IMG/VR virus record: IMGVR_UViG_3300032296_002111
Span: 1-64,000 of that record
Strand: one strand, 5' to 3'
DNA: 64,000 bases
Source of the DNA: a virus
The translations under genes and the position numbers were made by a program. Under the pieces are notes generated by a model. The model did no database searches. It saw only the letters and a program-made list of their open reading frames with translations, and was not told where the DNA came from. Positions 46,401 to 53,116 of the stretch are shown here, piece by piece; position 1 is the stretch's first letter; each line of letters starts with the position of its first letter.

Positions 46401-46447
46401 CGGCATTGTCAAACCTTGGATTGATTACAGATAGCACAACAGCATAA
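40478..46447 (+). CDS. Giant tail fibre / receptor-binding protein, 1989 aa
   Basis: N-terminal 100 residues helical, then IHNDLSGLQGGAAGEYYHLT, a motif common in phage tail fibres and appendages. The rest is Gly/Ser/Thr/Ala/Asn-rich with repeated short beta units. Near residues 1607, 1671, 1736 and 1831 the units GTVALINTAQTF, GTVALADVSQTF, GTVPLLGLAQNW and DTFAVLGLAQSF recur about every 60-95 residues. The C-terminus lacks an obvious chaperone. It probably trimerises and binds the host surface. Confidence 0.85.
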   Translation: MANFLDDITSYNAKASLAIALAVKECRNDTANLMSSLKTTANDTSLSEPVRLQALTALINVGGLLDIPLPPYFPVTTTYATTQSYVGIHNDLSGLQGGAAGEYYHLTAAERTSILNKAGLSDITFANLQGVYTQNNSLNTAINSKQDQLNAPVGNYFVKISGTTISYDNSTYLTSATLASTPATGQLSGTFGNPILSNAAVIAKVLTGWNGSVSPASITSSDSILTALQKLNANINDVIANPAGVSTVALTMPSSVFTYTSTPSSGAVMLSASFNTQTANRFFAGPTTGAAAIPTFRALVAADLPSGVVTPGTYGSGAAIPVITVDTYGRVTGITTAPSASGGQVNTVMLTGSGIFSLTQPGSTPTDVVWNIGLATQTPNFVFAGPATGSTPLAPGFRALVAADIPSLTISKISGLQSALDSKMTYSLNDGEIWIGNKANAPINHSLTGDVLMTREGVVTIQPEAVTFAKMQNITSGNLLGRYDASSPGSIQQISLDPLSFNLDAFGVLSLATPVAPVINTKGSLITYRQSIGDQVQLYAGTNGQILIPNNNLDDGLEWVDVTGDITLDTANPSGAATISAGAVTLAKMANLAANSFIGNNTGSSATPIALTTAQATAMLNVFDTASTTKGLVPGSNSLGSTYFLCADGTWQPVTGTGTVTTVSVVSANGFAGTVANATTTPAITLSTTITGVLKGNGTAISTAIAGTDVVTPGTITQTSGAGSGLEMATARILGRTTAGTGPIEAISAGATLTLSGGSLGINLGNLNTWTAKQTFSAGIQLNGATSGYVQINAPAVAGTQTYTLPTGTPSGSNQFLTATTGGVLSWASPVGTTTNAVTFNNSGSGAASGTTFDGSVARTISYNTIGAQALNANLTGLSALSYSSGTPFVKMTAAGTFALDTNTYVTNVSFTGGLISVATPSTTPAFTVAGTQGGIVYFTSGSTWASTSALDQGELLVGGGTGSPSTINTGATDTILISNGPGFSPSWSTATYLVTTSANRLLYSSANNVIDEIVAPSSANTYLKWDGSSFTWDVAGGGGGSGTVSTGTIGQLAYYTGTTTVASFSAANSIIYGNNSNNVAALPYGTEANKYLRVNATGTALIWDTAGTGTVTSVGLTMPAAFNVSIPTITTSGTFAVTAAGTAAQYIRGDGQLALLPTSGGGGGTSVSYYLNGSVSQGINNYKQMSKVPVIGLGTDFTLTNTTGAQVMAEFLTDANDPSLLNIPAGAWTINLFFSVNNANAAPSFYVELLKYDGATFTPIATSPSEDISNGTAINYYSTSIALSSTALSVTDRLAIRVYVNTNGNRTVTLHTEDSHLAQVVTTFSTGITSLNGLNTPVQFFANGSSGLAPAFVSSTSTHTLNIPLASTASVTAGLISNTDYTNFSNKISNPMTALGDIIYGGALGAPTALGIGSVNQVLTVSAGGIPTWTNAGTGDVIGPSSSLDGNFAVFSGLGGKTIAEPAAASLTTGGRATFNDGVDVGVSNSATGTLVFRNNTTSATTTFQSSTSQSSNASYVWPQAQATSSGLVLTNDGAGNLSWTATGTGNVTLAGTNPFTGANSFSSSVTVLSTGTFTLTTPGTTGTTRLVSSATVALNQIITFPNATGTVALINTAQTFTGNQNFQSGNITIGGNGTSGVFRIGNNSSTGVTILASAATTAAQHIVTLPNAAGTVALADVSQTFSAAQFFNAQLTINGNGVGGSFRIQSPSSTGYTSLTTNATTAAQHTVTFPNAAGTVPLLGLAQNWSALQTFQNGISLTTAGTFTTAASVASTFSGSAAFNSSTTFTSSATFNSGVARFGNTSNTFFYTIVGSAIGAGRQLTLPLITTNDTFAVLGLAQSFSAAQTFNGGITMGAAITGAASQDVFNTTSTTINFAGAATTLAIGNTATAAQTVNMFTASTGASTYNFATGATANATTKTINIGTGGAAGSTTNITFGTSATTNLRFFGSANTSGKPTVTGSRGGNAALASFLTALSNLGLITDSTTA

Positions 46448-46451
46448 TAAC

Positions 46452-46829
46452 ATGAGCAACAACTTAATCATCGTACCAATCAGCAATGAGCCTGTATATG
46501 GCTTCAAGCGGACAGTAACAATGGCTGGGCTTATTATAGGGGCTTTGTCATCATTTACTGGCGAAAACGTCAATCTTGTCTGCCAAGTGGACTACTTTGA
46601 GCCGACAACAGATGCTCCAATAAATATCATCCCGCCAAAGATAGTAAGCCTCATTGCCGACAAATCAACTTGCGTGGACAGCAAGGGCGTTATCGTTCCT
46701 TGCGGCTCTCCTGATGCCGTGATGACAGAATACGAATACTATATGCAGATGTTGTTCGTCCCTGTTGTGATAGCGGATGCAGTTACGCAAAAGATATTGT
46801 GGGCCGATTCAGAAGGTAGATTCAACTAA
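46452..46829 (+). CDS. Hypothetical protein, 125 aa
   Basis: Starts 4 bases after the fibre stop. Beta-rich with a hydrophobic N-terminal half and CVDSKGVIVPCGSP, a Cys pair. No family recognised. The context suggests a fibre accessory, capping or assembly factor. Confidence 0.6.
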   Translation: MSNNLIIVPISNEPVYGFKRTVTMAGLIIGALSSFTGENVNLVCQVDYFEPTTDAPINIIPPKIVSLIADKSTCVDSKGVIVPCGSPDAVMTEYEYYMQMLFVPVVIADAVTQKILWADSEGRFN

Positions 46830-46836
46830 TAAAGCC

Positions 46837-47070
46837 ATGAAAGGAGATAAGAAGTACACGGCCACCATTGGCGGCAAGACCAGAAGTTTCGGGGCTAAGG
46901 GCTATTCCATTGCTCCCGGAACAGCTAAGGGCGACAACTATTGCGCCCGTTCTTCAGGCATAAAGAAATGTGCCAATCCTCCGTGCGCCAATGACCTCTC
47001 AAGAAAGGCATGGGGATGCGTGGGCAAGAAGTCTTATGCTTCCAAGGCCGTCAAGTACACACGGAAATGA
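46837..47070 (+). CDS. Small basic Cys-rich protein, 77 aa
   Basis: The start is the internal ATG at 46837. Cysteines occur in YCARSSG, IKKCANPPCAND and WGCVGKK, with many Lys/Arg. Similar small proteins with this pattern occur in other Bacteroidota phages, as far as I recall. It could bind metal or nucleic acid. It overlaps the next gene by 4 bases. Confidence 0.6.
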   Translation: MKGDKKYTATIGGKTRSFGAKGYSIAPGTAKGDNYCARSSGIKKCANPPCANDLSRKAWGCVGKKSYASKAVKYTRK

Positions 47071-47300
47071 CCTTTGACAAGGACGATGTAGTGTTCTTAA
47101 TGATAGCCATAGGGTATATGGCATGGAACAGCTATCAAAACTACACGTTTACAAAGGAAGTAAATAGGAAGATGGAGGAAGTGGTGGACTACAATTACAC
47201 GCTTCTTCTGAGGCAAGCAAGAATTTCTTCAAGATTGGACGAAATTGAAGCGTCGCAAGACAGTATTCGTTATTATATTTGCCAACAGAAGAATAAATAA
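47067..47300 (+). CDS. Small membrane-anchored protein, 77 aa
   Basis: Start ATG 47067, ATGA overlap with the previous stop. One transmembrane segment near residues 8-24 (VVFLMIAIGYMAWNSYQ) is followed by a charged helix (RISSRLDEIEASQDSIRYYI). This single-TM plus coiled-coil form is seen in spanin- or holin-related proteins, but nothing more specific can be said. Confidence 0.6.
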   Translation: MTFDKDDVVFLMIAIGYMAWNSYQNYTFTKEVNRKMEEVVDYNYTLLLRQARISSRLDEIEASQDSIRYYICQQKNK

Positions 47301-47304
47301 ATTT

Positions 47305-47730
47305 ATGATTACTTACAAAAACCTTCTTACGTTGCGGTCATTCAGTGACCTCATTGGGCGTTCTGTTGAGAGCGCTTCTGACCTTATGCCTGTTTACCAG
47401 CTTAGCCGTTTGGTAAAGAAGTTCTCCTCTCAATATGAAGAATATGATGAAGCATTGGAGGACCTTCGCCTTGACAATTGCTACAAAGATGGAAGCAAGA
47501 TTGTCCGTGACGAAAAGGGTAACTATCAGTGGACTGCCGAGGGCGAGAAAGCCTTCCGCAAAGGCGTAAAAGAGCTTGTGAATAAAGAAGTGAACGTAGT
47601 TTCTTTCTCTCCTCTTTCCTATGCCGAACTTTGTGCTGTAATGCCTGAGGGATTCGCAAAAGCCAATCCTTGGGACATGATGGCCGAGGCTCTTTCTCCG
47701 TTCTACATTAGCGGCATTCAAGCTGATTAA
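47305..47730 (+). CDS. Hypothetical helical protein, 141 aa
   Basis: Start ATG 47305 after AATAAATTT. Mostly helical with a QLSRLVKKFSSQYEEYDEAL coiled stretch. No family recognised. It lies inside the small-membrane-protein cluster before the lysis genes. Confidence 0.6.
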   Translation: MITYKNLLTLRSFSDLIGRSVESASDLMPVYQLSRLVKKFSSQYEEYDEALEDLRLDNCYKDGSKIVRDEKGNYQWTAEGEKAFRKGVKELVNKEVNVVSFSPLSYAELCAVMPEGFAKANPWDMMAEALSPFYISGIQAD

Positions 47731-47733
47731 GCC

Positions 47734-47931
47734 ATGAAAATATTCGGCAGCGAGGTACACGACACAGCATTGGTCTTTATAGGGGCTGTGATATTGCAGT
47801 GCTTCGTTGGCGGTGTGGTGATGGGGAGTCAGCCTAGTCAATCCTTTAGCAAGCTCATTGTGTTCATAGCGTCAATAGCTGCTTTTGTATATTGGTTTTT
47901 CACTTACTACCCACTACATTTTAAAAAATGA
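47734..47931 (+). CDS. Small two-TM membrane protein, holin candidate
   Basis: 65 residues with two hydrophobic segments, about 12-30 (LVFIGAVILQCFVGGVVMG) and about 40-58 (LIVFIASIAAFVYWFFTYY), and a basic tail LHFKK. Size and topology fit a class II holin. A second holin-like gene is at 50032. It overlaps the next gene by 4 bases. Confidence 0.5.
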   Translation: MKIFGSEVHDTALVFIGAVILQCFVGGVVMGSQPSQSFSKLIVFIASIAAFVYWFFTYYPLHFKK

Positions 47932-48188
47932 AATCCTACACTATTGACAGCATTCTTCACGCTAAGAACTTCGCTGCCGAATTTGTAAAAGACTCTCCCC
48001 TATTGTTATACTTTGCCTTCTACGAACCCTTCCACTCCTGGCTCATACAAACTGCCGATGATTGGAATCCCATATTGAAGTTCTTCTTCAACATCTTGAT
48101 GCTTGCCTACGGACTATTCAGATTCGTACACATTCTAAAGGACTACTTCAGCGGCAAGAAGCCTGACGATAAAGGAATAAGTATATGA
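47928..48188 (+). CDS. Small membrane protein, 86 aa
   Basis: Two hydrophobic stretches around 20-35 and 46-62 (ILKFFFNILMLAYGLFRFV), with a charged C-terminus (YFSGKKPDDKGISI). It overlaps both neighbours by 4 bases, so it is translationally coupled to the holin-like and spanin-like genes. Confidence 0.55.
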   Translation: MKSYTIDSILHAKNFAAEFVKDSPLLLYFAFYEPFHSWLIQTADDWNPILKFFFNILMLAYGLFRFVHILKDYFSGKKPDDKGISI

Positions 48189-48781
48189 ACGTAAAGACAT
48201 TTGATGTGGCCTTCAAATTAACATTTGTGGGCCTTTTTCTTTTATTGCTGTTCCTAGCCAACGGCATTAGGAAGGACAATAGAACGCTCCGTAATGACCT
48301 CGATGGACTGAACGTAGCTATCAATAACCAGATGGACACCACACGCAACAAGCTAGGCCAGATGAAGGCTGAAGTGAAGACCGTGGTGCTTAGTGAGGAA
48401 TCTTCACGTAAGCTTCTGTCTGAAGACCTTTCCAACCTACGGAAGGACTTTGGCTTTAAGGTGAGCGGCCTGAAGACATACATTGAGATGCAGAGCGAGC
48501 ATAGGATTCCTGTCATTATTGAGGGCCGTGATACAATAATAGAACGCAACACAGAGAAAGTGTTCTACATGAACGATGGAATATATAAGGGCGTTCTCCA
48601 CACGAAAGGGGACAGCTTGATTGGAAATCTTTCCATTTCCGACACAGTGAGGATAGTGGTGAGCAAGGGTAAGCGTGAGCACTGGTGGAAGATATGGAAG
48701 AAGCGCCCATATGTTACGAATGCTTTTCTTTCCAATAAAGACGGAAGCGTGACAGCTCTTAAAAGCGTTATAACAGAATAG
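48185..48781 (+). CDS. Membrane-anchored coiled-coil protein, spanin candidate
   Basis: 198 residues. An N-terminal transmembrane helix (TFVGLFLLLLFLANGI, residues about 12-28) precedes a long coiled coil (about 30-110) and a beta-type periplasmic-looking domain with RIVVSKGKREHWWKIWKKR near the end. The N-in, C-out topology resembles an i-spanin that links membranes at lysis. Family not confirmed. A promoter lies in its last codons and just after. Confidence 0.5.
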   Translation: MNVKTFDVAFKLTFVGLFLLLLFLANGIRKDNRTLRNDLDGLNVAINNQMDTTRNKLGQMKAEVKTVVLSEESSRKLLSEDLSNLRKDFGFKVSGLKTYIEMQSEHRIPVIIEGRDTIIERNTEKVFYMNDGIYKGVLHTKGDSLIGNLSISDTVRIVVSKGKREHWWKIWKKRPYVTNAFLSNKDGSVTALKSVITE

Positions 48782-48784
48782 TCG

Positions 48785-48792
48785 TATATTTG
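48785..48792 (+). promoter_or_regulatory. -7 promoter box TATATTTG, nearly leaderless gene follows
   Basis: TATATTTG is 4 bases before the ATG at 48797. The flank GAATAGTCGTA is identical to that at the 27205 box, the second example of this compact promoter/start arrangement. Confidence 0.6.
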
Positions 48793-48796
48793 CGTT

Positions 48797-49744
48797 ATGA
48801 GAATTGCCTCCATTACAGAAAGAATCTCCCCCATTCCTATGGGGAATGGCTATGGTGGAGGCAAATGGGAGGTGGTGAAGGAATTTAATGGGCGTTCCCA
48901 TAAGGACGGAGGCATTGATATAGAAGTGTCTGAAGGATTTGTGAGGCACATTAACGCTCCCTATGAGAAGCCCGATGAAATAGCTAAGAACGGAAGGGTT
49001 TGGAAAAGTATTGGAGCTGGCCTCTATGGAGCAGGCGAAGGACTTCTCGACACCATTACGCTTGGGGCGACAGACAAACTTACAGACTTAGGCTACGAGG
49101 GCTTACAGAAGCTTGGCGGTTCTACGGCTGATGAAATAAGGGAGCAGAACTCCATTCGTGGCTACGGAACTACAGCAGGGGCTATAACAGGCGGCATCCT
49201 ATCAGGAGGGGCTGCCACAGGCAGTGCCATTCAGCAAGGGGCAAAGGGATTAGGGGCAGGAATTAGTCAGGGAAGTCCTGAGAGTAAAGCTGCACAAGCC
49301 ATAGGCACATATTTGCCTCTTGCCGGAAGCATTGCAGGAATGGCTACAGGAAACGCAGGCTATTCGGGAGCGACAGGAGCTGCTGCCTCAATGGGCAAAG
49401 TGGCTTCCGCTACGCAGGGCCTCGGGAAGTATAGCCCTTACATTAACATGGCAAGTGGCCTTCTCAATCAGCCTACAACGCCTATGGAAGGCGTGGGGAT
49501 GGTGAGTAATCAGATAAACGCAATGATGCCCATGATGTCCTCAAGAACGCCTTCTCGTCAAGCGGAGCGTGAATTGGGAATGTCTGGCAAGAAGCCAGGC
49601 CAGAGTGGGTATGGAGACATGGACGGCTATGCTGTTACGCCCACAATAGGCCAGCCTTCAGAAGGCCCTATTCAATTCCGTATGCCTCCCGTTTATCAGG
49701 CAGAGTCAGCAAACTATTTAGGAAGATATGGAATCAACGTCTAA
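48797..49744 (+). CDS. Gly/Ala-rich virion-associated protein, 315 aa
   Basis: The N-terminal 60 residues are mixed (YGGGKWEVVKEFNGRSHKDG). Residues about 65-260 are Gly/Ala/Ser-rich with hydrophobic runs (TTAGAITGGILSGGAATGSA), as in membrane-inserting internal virion proteins. The C-terminus is Pro/Gln-rich. Own promoter, so it may be a late ejected protein. Not recognised further. Confidence 0.5.
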   Translation: MRIASITERISPIPMGNGYGGGKWEVVKEFNGRSHKDGGIDIEVSEGFVRHINAPYEKPDEIAKNGRVWKSIGAGLYGAGEGLLDTITLGATDKLTDLGYEGLQKLGGSTADEIREQNSIRGYGTTAGAITGGILSGGAATGSAIQQGAKGLGAGISQGSPESKAAQAIGTYLPLAGSIAGMATGNAGYSGATGAAASMGKVASATQGLGKYSPYINMASGLLNQPTTPMEGVGMVSNQINAMMPMMSSRTPSRQAERELGMSGKKPGQSGYGDMDGYAVTPTIGQPSEGPIQFRMPPVYQAESANYLGRYGINV

Positions 49745-49910
49745 GCACGTGGAAGTGGAAGATGGGGAACTCCTCATCCGTTCTTCCAATGGAACGATGG
49801 CCATTGTGCCAAAGAACATGGCTAAGTTTATTTCCGAACATATAAAGAGCGGGAATCACCATGTCGTTGACCATTATGTGAAATCATTACAGCCACTGAA
49901 AGAAAAATGA
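49728..49910 (+). CDS. Small hypothetical protein, 60 aa
   Basis: Overlaps the preceding gene by 17 bases and the next by 4 (ATGA). Contains NGTMAIVPKNMAKFISEHIK and DHYVKSLQPLKEK. It is coupled to a basic protein and the holin. No family recognised. Confidence 0.6.
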   Translation: MESTSKHVEVEDGELLIRSSNGTMAIVPKNMAKFISEHIKSGNHHVVDHYVKSLQPLKEK

Positions 49911-50035
49911 GCAAGGCAAAAGCCACTACGTCCTCCGTTAAAACCACATTCGGTAAAAGGAGAGAGGGAGAGCATAAGAAATCATACGGGCCGAAAGCAA
50001 ATAAGCCCAAGAAATATAAAGGACAAGGGAGATGA
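49907..50035 (+). CDS. Small basic protein, 42 aa
   Basis: Too short for the usual ORF cutoffs but supported by ATGA overlaps at both ends (start 49907, stop 50033-50035 overlapping the holin ATG at 50032). About a third Lys/Arg, ending KKYKGQGR. Similar tiny basic proteins with this end occur in Bacteroidota phages. Possible nucleic-acid or virion interaction; unknown. Confidence 0.6.
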   Translation: MSKAKATTSSVKTTFGKRREGEHKKSYGPKANKPKKYKGQGR

Positions 50036-50400
50036 ATAAATTAAAAGACCTTTGGGTGGAGTGGCATGAGGCCCTCCTAGCCCCCGTTTACTACTTCGGG
50101 TTTCTCCTGATTTACAATTACGTTAGCGTTTGGCTTCACGACGAGGCTGCCGCATTGTATCCCATAGGAAGGTATGTAGATATGTTGTCTGTTCCTTCCC
50201 GTTATTACATTGTTGTTCTCATAGGAACGCTCGGCTTCCGCATCAACACTCCCTCTTTATTCAAGGCTGTGTTCGGGGACAGAGCAAGCGGAAAGCTCCG
50301 TGACAATATTGTTAAGGACAATCATTTCCAAACGCTATGGCTCGCATTATTCTCCTATGGCTTGCATTTGCTTATAGCGGCTCTTGTGTCGCTCAAATAA
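50032..50400 (+). CDS. Holin-like membrane protein, 122 aa
   Basis: Three hydrophobic segments: about 16-33 (APVYYFGFLLIYNYVSVW), about 57-73 (YYIVVLIGTLGFRI) and about 100-121 (LWLALFSYGLHLLIAALVSL). Placed directly before the endolysin with a 64-base overlap, the standard lysis-cassette arrangement. It would open the inner membrane for the enzyme. Confidence 0.65.
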   Translation: MNKLKDLWVEWHEALLAPVYYFGFLLIYNYVSVWLHDEAAALYPIGRYVDMLSVPSRYYIVVLIGTLGFRINTPSLFKAVFGDRASGKLRDNIVKDNHFQTLWLALFSYGLHLLIAALVSLK

Positions 50401-50840
50401 GCTGCATAAAGGAACAAGCTAAACGTCTTATTGGAACACGGGAAGGCCCTGTAAACAACAGAGGTCCTCGTGTTGATAGCATTATACGTTACGCAGGAGG
50501 CACTCCCGGACAGGCGTGGTGTTCCTACACAATGATTTATTTATGGAAAAAGTGCAATATTCCGCACAAAGGCGTGAACGGAATGGCAATGTCGTGGGCT
50601 AAGGCCGACAAGGCTGTCAAAGGTCCTGTGAGAGAAACGGATTTGTTTACGGTGTTCAATAGGGCCTTGGGGCGCATAGGCCACGTGGGGATGGTGTACA
50701 GGGTGTTTCCAGAGGAACGCTTCTTCACGTCCTTTGAAGGCAACGTGAACGCAAGGGGCGACAGGGAAAGCAAGCGGTCAATGGCAGGATGCCTCATGAG
50801 AGAGTATTCTGTGGCCAATGGGTTTTATAGGTGGCTGTAG
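50337..50840 (+). CDS. CHAP/NlpC-like peptidoglycan hydrolase (endolysin)
   Basis: 167 residues with a signal peptide-like N-terminus (ARIILLWLAFAYSGSCVAQ, residues 2-20). The catalytic Cys is C62 in GQAWCSYT, the His is H116 in GRIGHVGMVY, and E134/N136 in SFEGNVN complete the usual triad region of CHAP or NlpC/P60-type amidases. It overlaps the holin gene. The enzyme should cleave peptidoglycan after export or holin opening. Confidence 0.85.
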   Translation: MARIILLWLAFAYSGSCVAQISCIKEQAKRLIGTREGPVNNRGPRVDSIIRYAGGTPGQAWCSYTMIYLWKKCNIPHKGVNGMAMSWAKADKAVKGPVRETDLFTVFNRALGRIGHVGMVYRVFPEERFFTSFEGNVNARGDRESKRSMAGCLMREYSVANGFYRWL

Positions 50841-50842
50841 CC

Positions 50843-51208
50843 CTATCCTTTATTTAGTTTGTCGTATCGGACCTGAGTCGCTCTTTCTTTTATATTGAGT
50901 TCTGACATCAATCTTTTAACCCTACGCTCGTTTTTCGGGACACTGGATTGCCCCTTCTTTTTTTTAGACTTCCTGCCTATTTTGGTTGTCTTGTGAATCG
51001 TAGTGTGGCAACTTTCGCATAGTGTAATAAGGGCGCTGCTTGGATATTGCCAAGGCTTCCTCCCTTCCAAATAATATTTATGATGGCAATTAAGATGAGA
51101 CTTTGAGCCGCATTTTTGACAGCAGAATAAGTCCCTCTTGTATATTGAGAGCCTTTTGTCGGCCCATTCTGGGGAGAGGAGTAGTTCTTTATATTCTTCT
51201 TTTGTCAT
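50843..51208 (-). CDS. HNH endonuclease
   Basis: Start taken at ATG 51208 (MTKEEYKELL), 121 residues. The order is ELLLSPEWADKRLSIYKRD, CCQKCGS, LNCHHKYYLEG and LCESCHTTIHK: a zinc-bound HNH core with two CxxC pairs and the HH nuclease centre. The C-terminus is basic. Convergent with the endolysin gene two bases away, and isolated by a terminator from the leftward arm, as a free-standing or homing-type nuclease might be. Confidence 0.85.
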   Translation of the reverse strand: MTKEEYKELLLSPEWADKRLSIYKRDLFCCQKCGSKSHLNCHHKYYLEGRKPWQYPSSALITLCESCHTTIHKTTKIGRKSKKKKGQSSVPKNERRVKRLMSELNIKERATQVRYDKLNKG

Positions 51209-51220
51209 AATAAATAAAGT

Positions 51221-51241
51221 AAAAAAAAGGCCCGAAGGCCC
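51221..51241 (-). terminator. Terminator with UUCG tetraloop (minus strand)
   Basis: On the minus strand GGCC-TTCG-GGCC is followed by eight Ts (51228-51221). It ends the leftward early/accessory transcripts after the DUF551 gene. Confidence 0.85.
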
Positions 51242-51251
51242 AATTTTAACT

Positions 51252-51500
51252 TTAAGACGGAAGCTCCGGTAACGGCATCCAATGTGTCGTTCGCTTCGGC
51301 CATCCGAATTCACCATAAGGTATAACGCCAATATTCTCATCATCTGTAAGGACATTATGCGCTCTGCACTCTAAATGACTTTTGTTGGTGGATGCGTTAA
51401 TCCAAAGTTCAAAACTACAGCACACGATGTTTTTGCCATCTGTCACTAACATAGGCGTGTTCAATGGAGGCTTCTGGTCTTTTACTGAAATCCAATTCAT
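51252..51500 (-). CDS. DUF551 protein, 82 aa
   Basis: Starts with NWISVKDQKPPLNTPMLVTD and ends with THWMPLPELP, the signature frame of DUF551 proteins found in phages and mobile elements. Contains Cys-rich VCCSFELW. Function unknown in the family. It is the last gene of the leftward arm before the UUCG terminator. Confidence 0.85.
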   Translation of the reverse strand: MNWISVKDQKPPLNTPMLVTDGKNIVCCSFELWINASTNKSHLECRAHNVLTDDENIGVIPYGEFGWPKRTTHWMPLPELPS

Positions 51501-51540
51501 ATATTTTTTTATTTATGATTTACGTATTCTTTTATTGAGG

Positions 51541-51566
51541 CAAAAAGGAAGGGCCGAATCAGCCCC
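51541..51566. terminator. Intrinsic terminator, best on the minus strand
   Basis: GGGC (51551-51554) pairs with GCCC (51562-51565); T-runs flank both sides (minus TTCCTTTTTG; plus CTCTTTTC). It separates the first AT-rich block from the DUF551 gene. Confidence 0.55.
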
Positions 51567-51628
51567 TCTTTTCGTCAAGCTATTAACCAAATTAACACTA
51601 TTTCAAAAAGCGTTTTTTGTTGTGAATG

Positions 51629-51670
51629 ATATATCACGCAATATTGCGTATATGGTGTAGTTATGTGCCA
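51629..51670. repeat. Block-end repeat, copy 1
   Basis: Contains the palindrome ACGCAATATTGCG followed by TATATGGTGTAGTTATGTGCC. It shares its central 25-30 bases with 55212-55251 and 56431-56475. All three copies lie just after the last gene of an AT-rich block (minus-strand sense). Confidence 0.75.
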
Positions 51671-51672
51671 TT

Positions 51673-51912
51673 TTACAGAAACCACCTGAAATTAATGAAA
51701 CATACGCTTAACCATAATCTTCTATCTTGTGGCTGCCAAAACACACCGAATAAACTTCTATCTATTTCGCAATTATCAAACGTAAGCACAGCAAATCCAA
51801 TGCTCATATATTTGTTCAGCCACAAGTCAAACAAGTGAATTTGATAATCAAAACGGCACATAACACAGTATTTGCGTAATGCCTTTCGTAATTCTAATAA
51901 TCTTTTCTGCAT
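51673..51912 (-). CDS. Hypothetical protein, 79 aa (block alpha)
   Basis: AT-rich gene. Composition is unusual: basic N-terminus (MQKRLLELRKALRKYC), then Trp/Phe-rich (LFGVFWQPQDRRLWL). Its stop is followed by repeat copy 1. The leader AAATACAAAATTTAAAAAT matches those of the other block genes. Coding status moderate. Confidence 0.45.
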   Translation of the reverse strand: MQKRLLELRKALRKYCVMCRFDYQIHLFDLWLNKYMSIGFAVLTFDNCEIDRSLFGVFWQPQDRRLWLSVCFINFRWFL

Positions 51913-51988
51913 ATTTTTAAATTTTGTATTTCAATTAAAATTCTGTATTGGCACTACGCAAATACTCGGCACGTTAGCAACAATGCCA

Positions 51989-52228
51989 CTAACCTTGTAT
52001 CTTATATTCAGTTGGTATTATGTGCATAGGTATTATCATTGCCCCACCGCACAAATTACACGTTTCTACTCCACTACTTATTGAAGTAGGCGAGCCGTAC
52101 CAATTTTGAACTAATACCTTACCATCGCCACCGCACTTTGGGCATAATTGATAAGGCACAGTTGCTAACACAGTATAACCGCAATTGGCGGGTTTCTGCG
52201 TTTTTGAAACTTTTGTTTTCTTTTCCAT
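51989..52228 (-). CDS. Small zinc-finger-like protein, 79 aa (block alpha)
   Basis: Two CxxC pairs, CPKCGGDGKV and CNLCGGAMI, form a DnaJ-type zinc ribbon, with a Lys-rich start. The start follows AAAATACAGATAAAA. The stop (TAG) is followed by TGGCATTGTTGCTAACG. Such tiny DnaJ-finger proteins are common accessory genes in phages and cassettes; partner unknown. Confidence 0.7.
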   Translation of the reverse strand: MEKKTKVSKTQKPANCGYTVLATVPYQLCPKCGGDGKVLVQNWYGSPTSISSGVETCNLCGGAMIIPMHIIPTEYKIQG

Positions 52229-52290
52229 TTTTATCTGTATTTTGAAAGTTATTACTACTTAATCCGCCAACTGACGGTTATACTCGACCG

Positions 52291-52518
52291 TTAGCGGTAA
52301 TTGATTGTACGGTGTTTAATCTGTTCAATACCTTTAAAGTTCCGCTTTGCTTCTGCAACAAGTTCATTCATTGTACAGCCACCTTCTCTTTTTCGTAGTT
52401 CCTCAATCATCCAAATAAGCGGAACTAAATCTCCGTTGTTGTCTTGTGGTGATTCACAACTACCGCTAACATCGGTTTTGCAAAAAAGCCGCTTTAGTGC
52501 TAATTTTAATCTTTTCAT
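52291..52518 (-). CDS. Hypothetical protein, 75 aa (block alpha)
   Basis: Basic N-terminus (MKRLKLALKRLFCK) and a helical middle (VPLIWMIEELRKREG). The stop codon sits inside CCGCTAACGG; the next bases to GTTGGCGG form a dyad that includes the stop. No family recognised. Confidence 0.5.
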   Translation of the reverse strand: MKRLKLALKRLFCKTDVSGSCESPQDNNGDLVPLIWMIEELRKREGGCTMNELVAEAKRNFKGIEQIKHRTINYR

Positions 52519-52602
52519 CTCTATTGTATTTTTAGTTGTTAATTAAACTTTTGTTTTTCAAATACGGCTTCATCGCAAAGCCATTTTCCGTTAGTGGCAA
52601 GC

Positions 52603-53046
52603 TTAACAAACGTTAGCGATAAACTGACCACTTTCTAATTCTATATGTTTACAACCTTTTTGATTTTTCAATTCATCAAGCCATAAATCCCAATTATTTG
52701 AAATAAGATTTATAAAAGCATCAGTAGAACCTCTTTCTTTATATCGTTTCAAATATTCTTCTTTCAATTCTTTTTTTGGATAAACTAACGTAAATTCTAA
52801 TCCATTTTCTACTAAAGCGTCTCTAACCTCTTTATGGCTTGAAATGAAAATTCTTGAATAACCTTCTGATATTTTTTCTTTGATATGCTCAATATAGTTT
52901 TGTGGAAAATTAGCCTTATCAAATTTACTACTATCGCTATCGGTTGCAAATCCTTGTGGCATATAATCAGCATCTCTGTAGCAATAAGATGTTTTACCAG
53001 TTCCAGGAAAGCCAGCCACTAACATCGGTTTGGCAAAATCTGCCAT
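52603..53046 (-). CDS. P-loop kinase-like protein, 147 aa (block alpha)
   Basis: Start taken at ATG 53046 (MADFAKPMLVAGFPGTGKTS). Walker A GFPGTGKTS begins at residue 11; later DSDSSKFD and IFISSHKEVRDAL fit a small nucleotide or polynucleotide-kinase-like fold. Phosphoryl transfer to a nucleotide or nucleic acid end is plausible; substrate unknown. AT-rich compared with the neighbours above and below. Confidence 0.75.
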   Translation of the reverse strand: MADFAKPMLVAGFPGTGKTSYCYRDADYMPQGFATDSDSSKFDKANFPQNYIEHIKEKISEGYSRIFISSHKEVRDALVENGLEFTLVYPKKELKEEYLKRYKERGSTDAFINLISNNWDLWLDELKNQKGCKHIELESGQFIANVC

Positions 53047-53116
53047 TGAAATTTGTGCGAAAATTGAACTTTCCGTTAGGCAGCCTTCGCCAACCTGCAA
53101 AACGTTAGAAACAACA

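Noticed and set aside
51209-51355. Longer N-terminus for the HNH gene
   Set aside because: The extra codons run through a UUCG terminator and the DUF551 gene; ATG 51208 starts the HNH fold.
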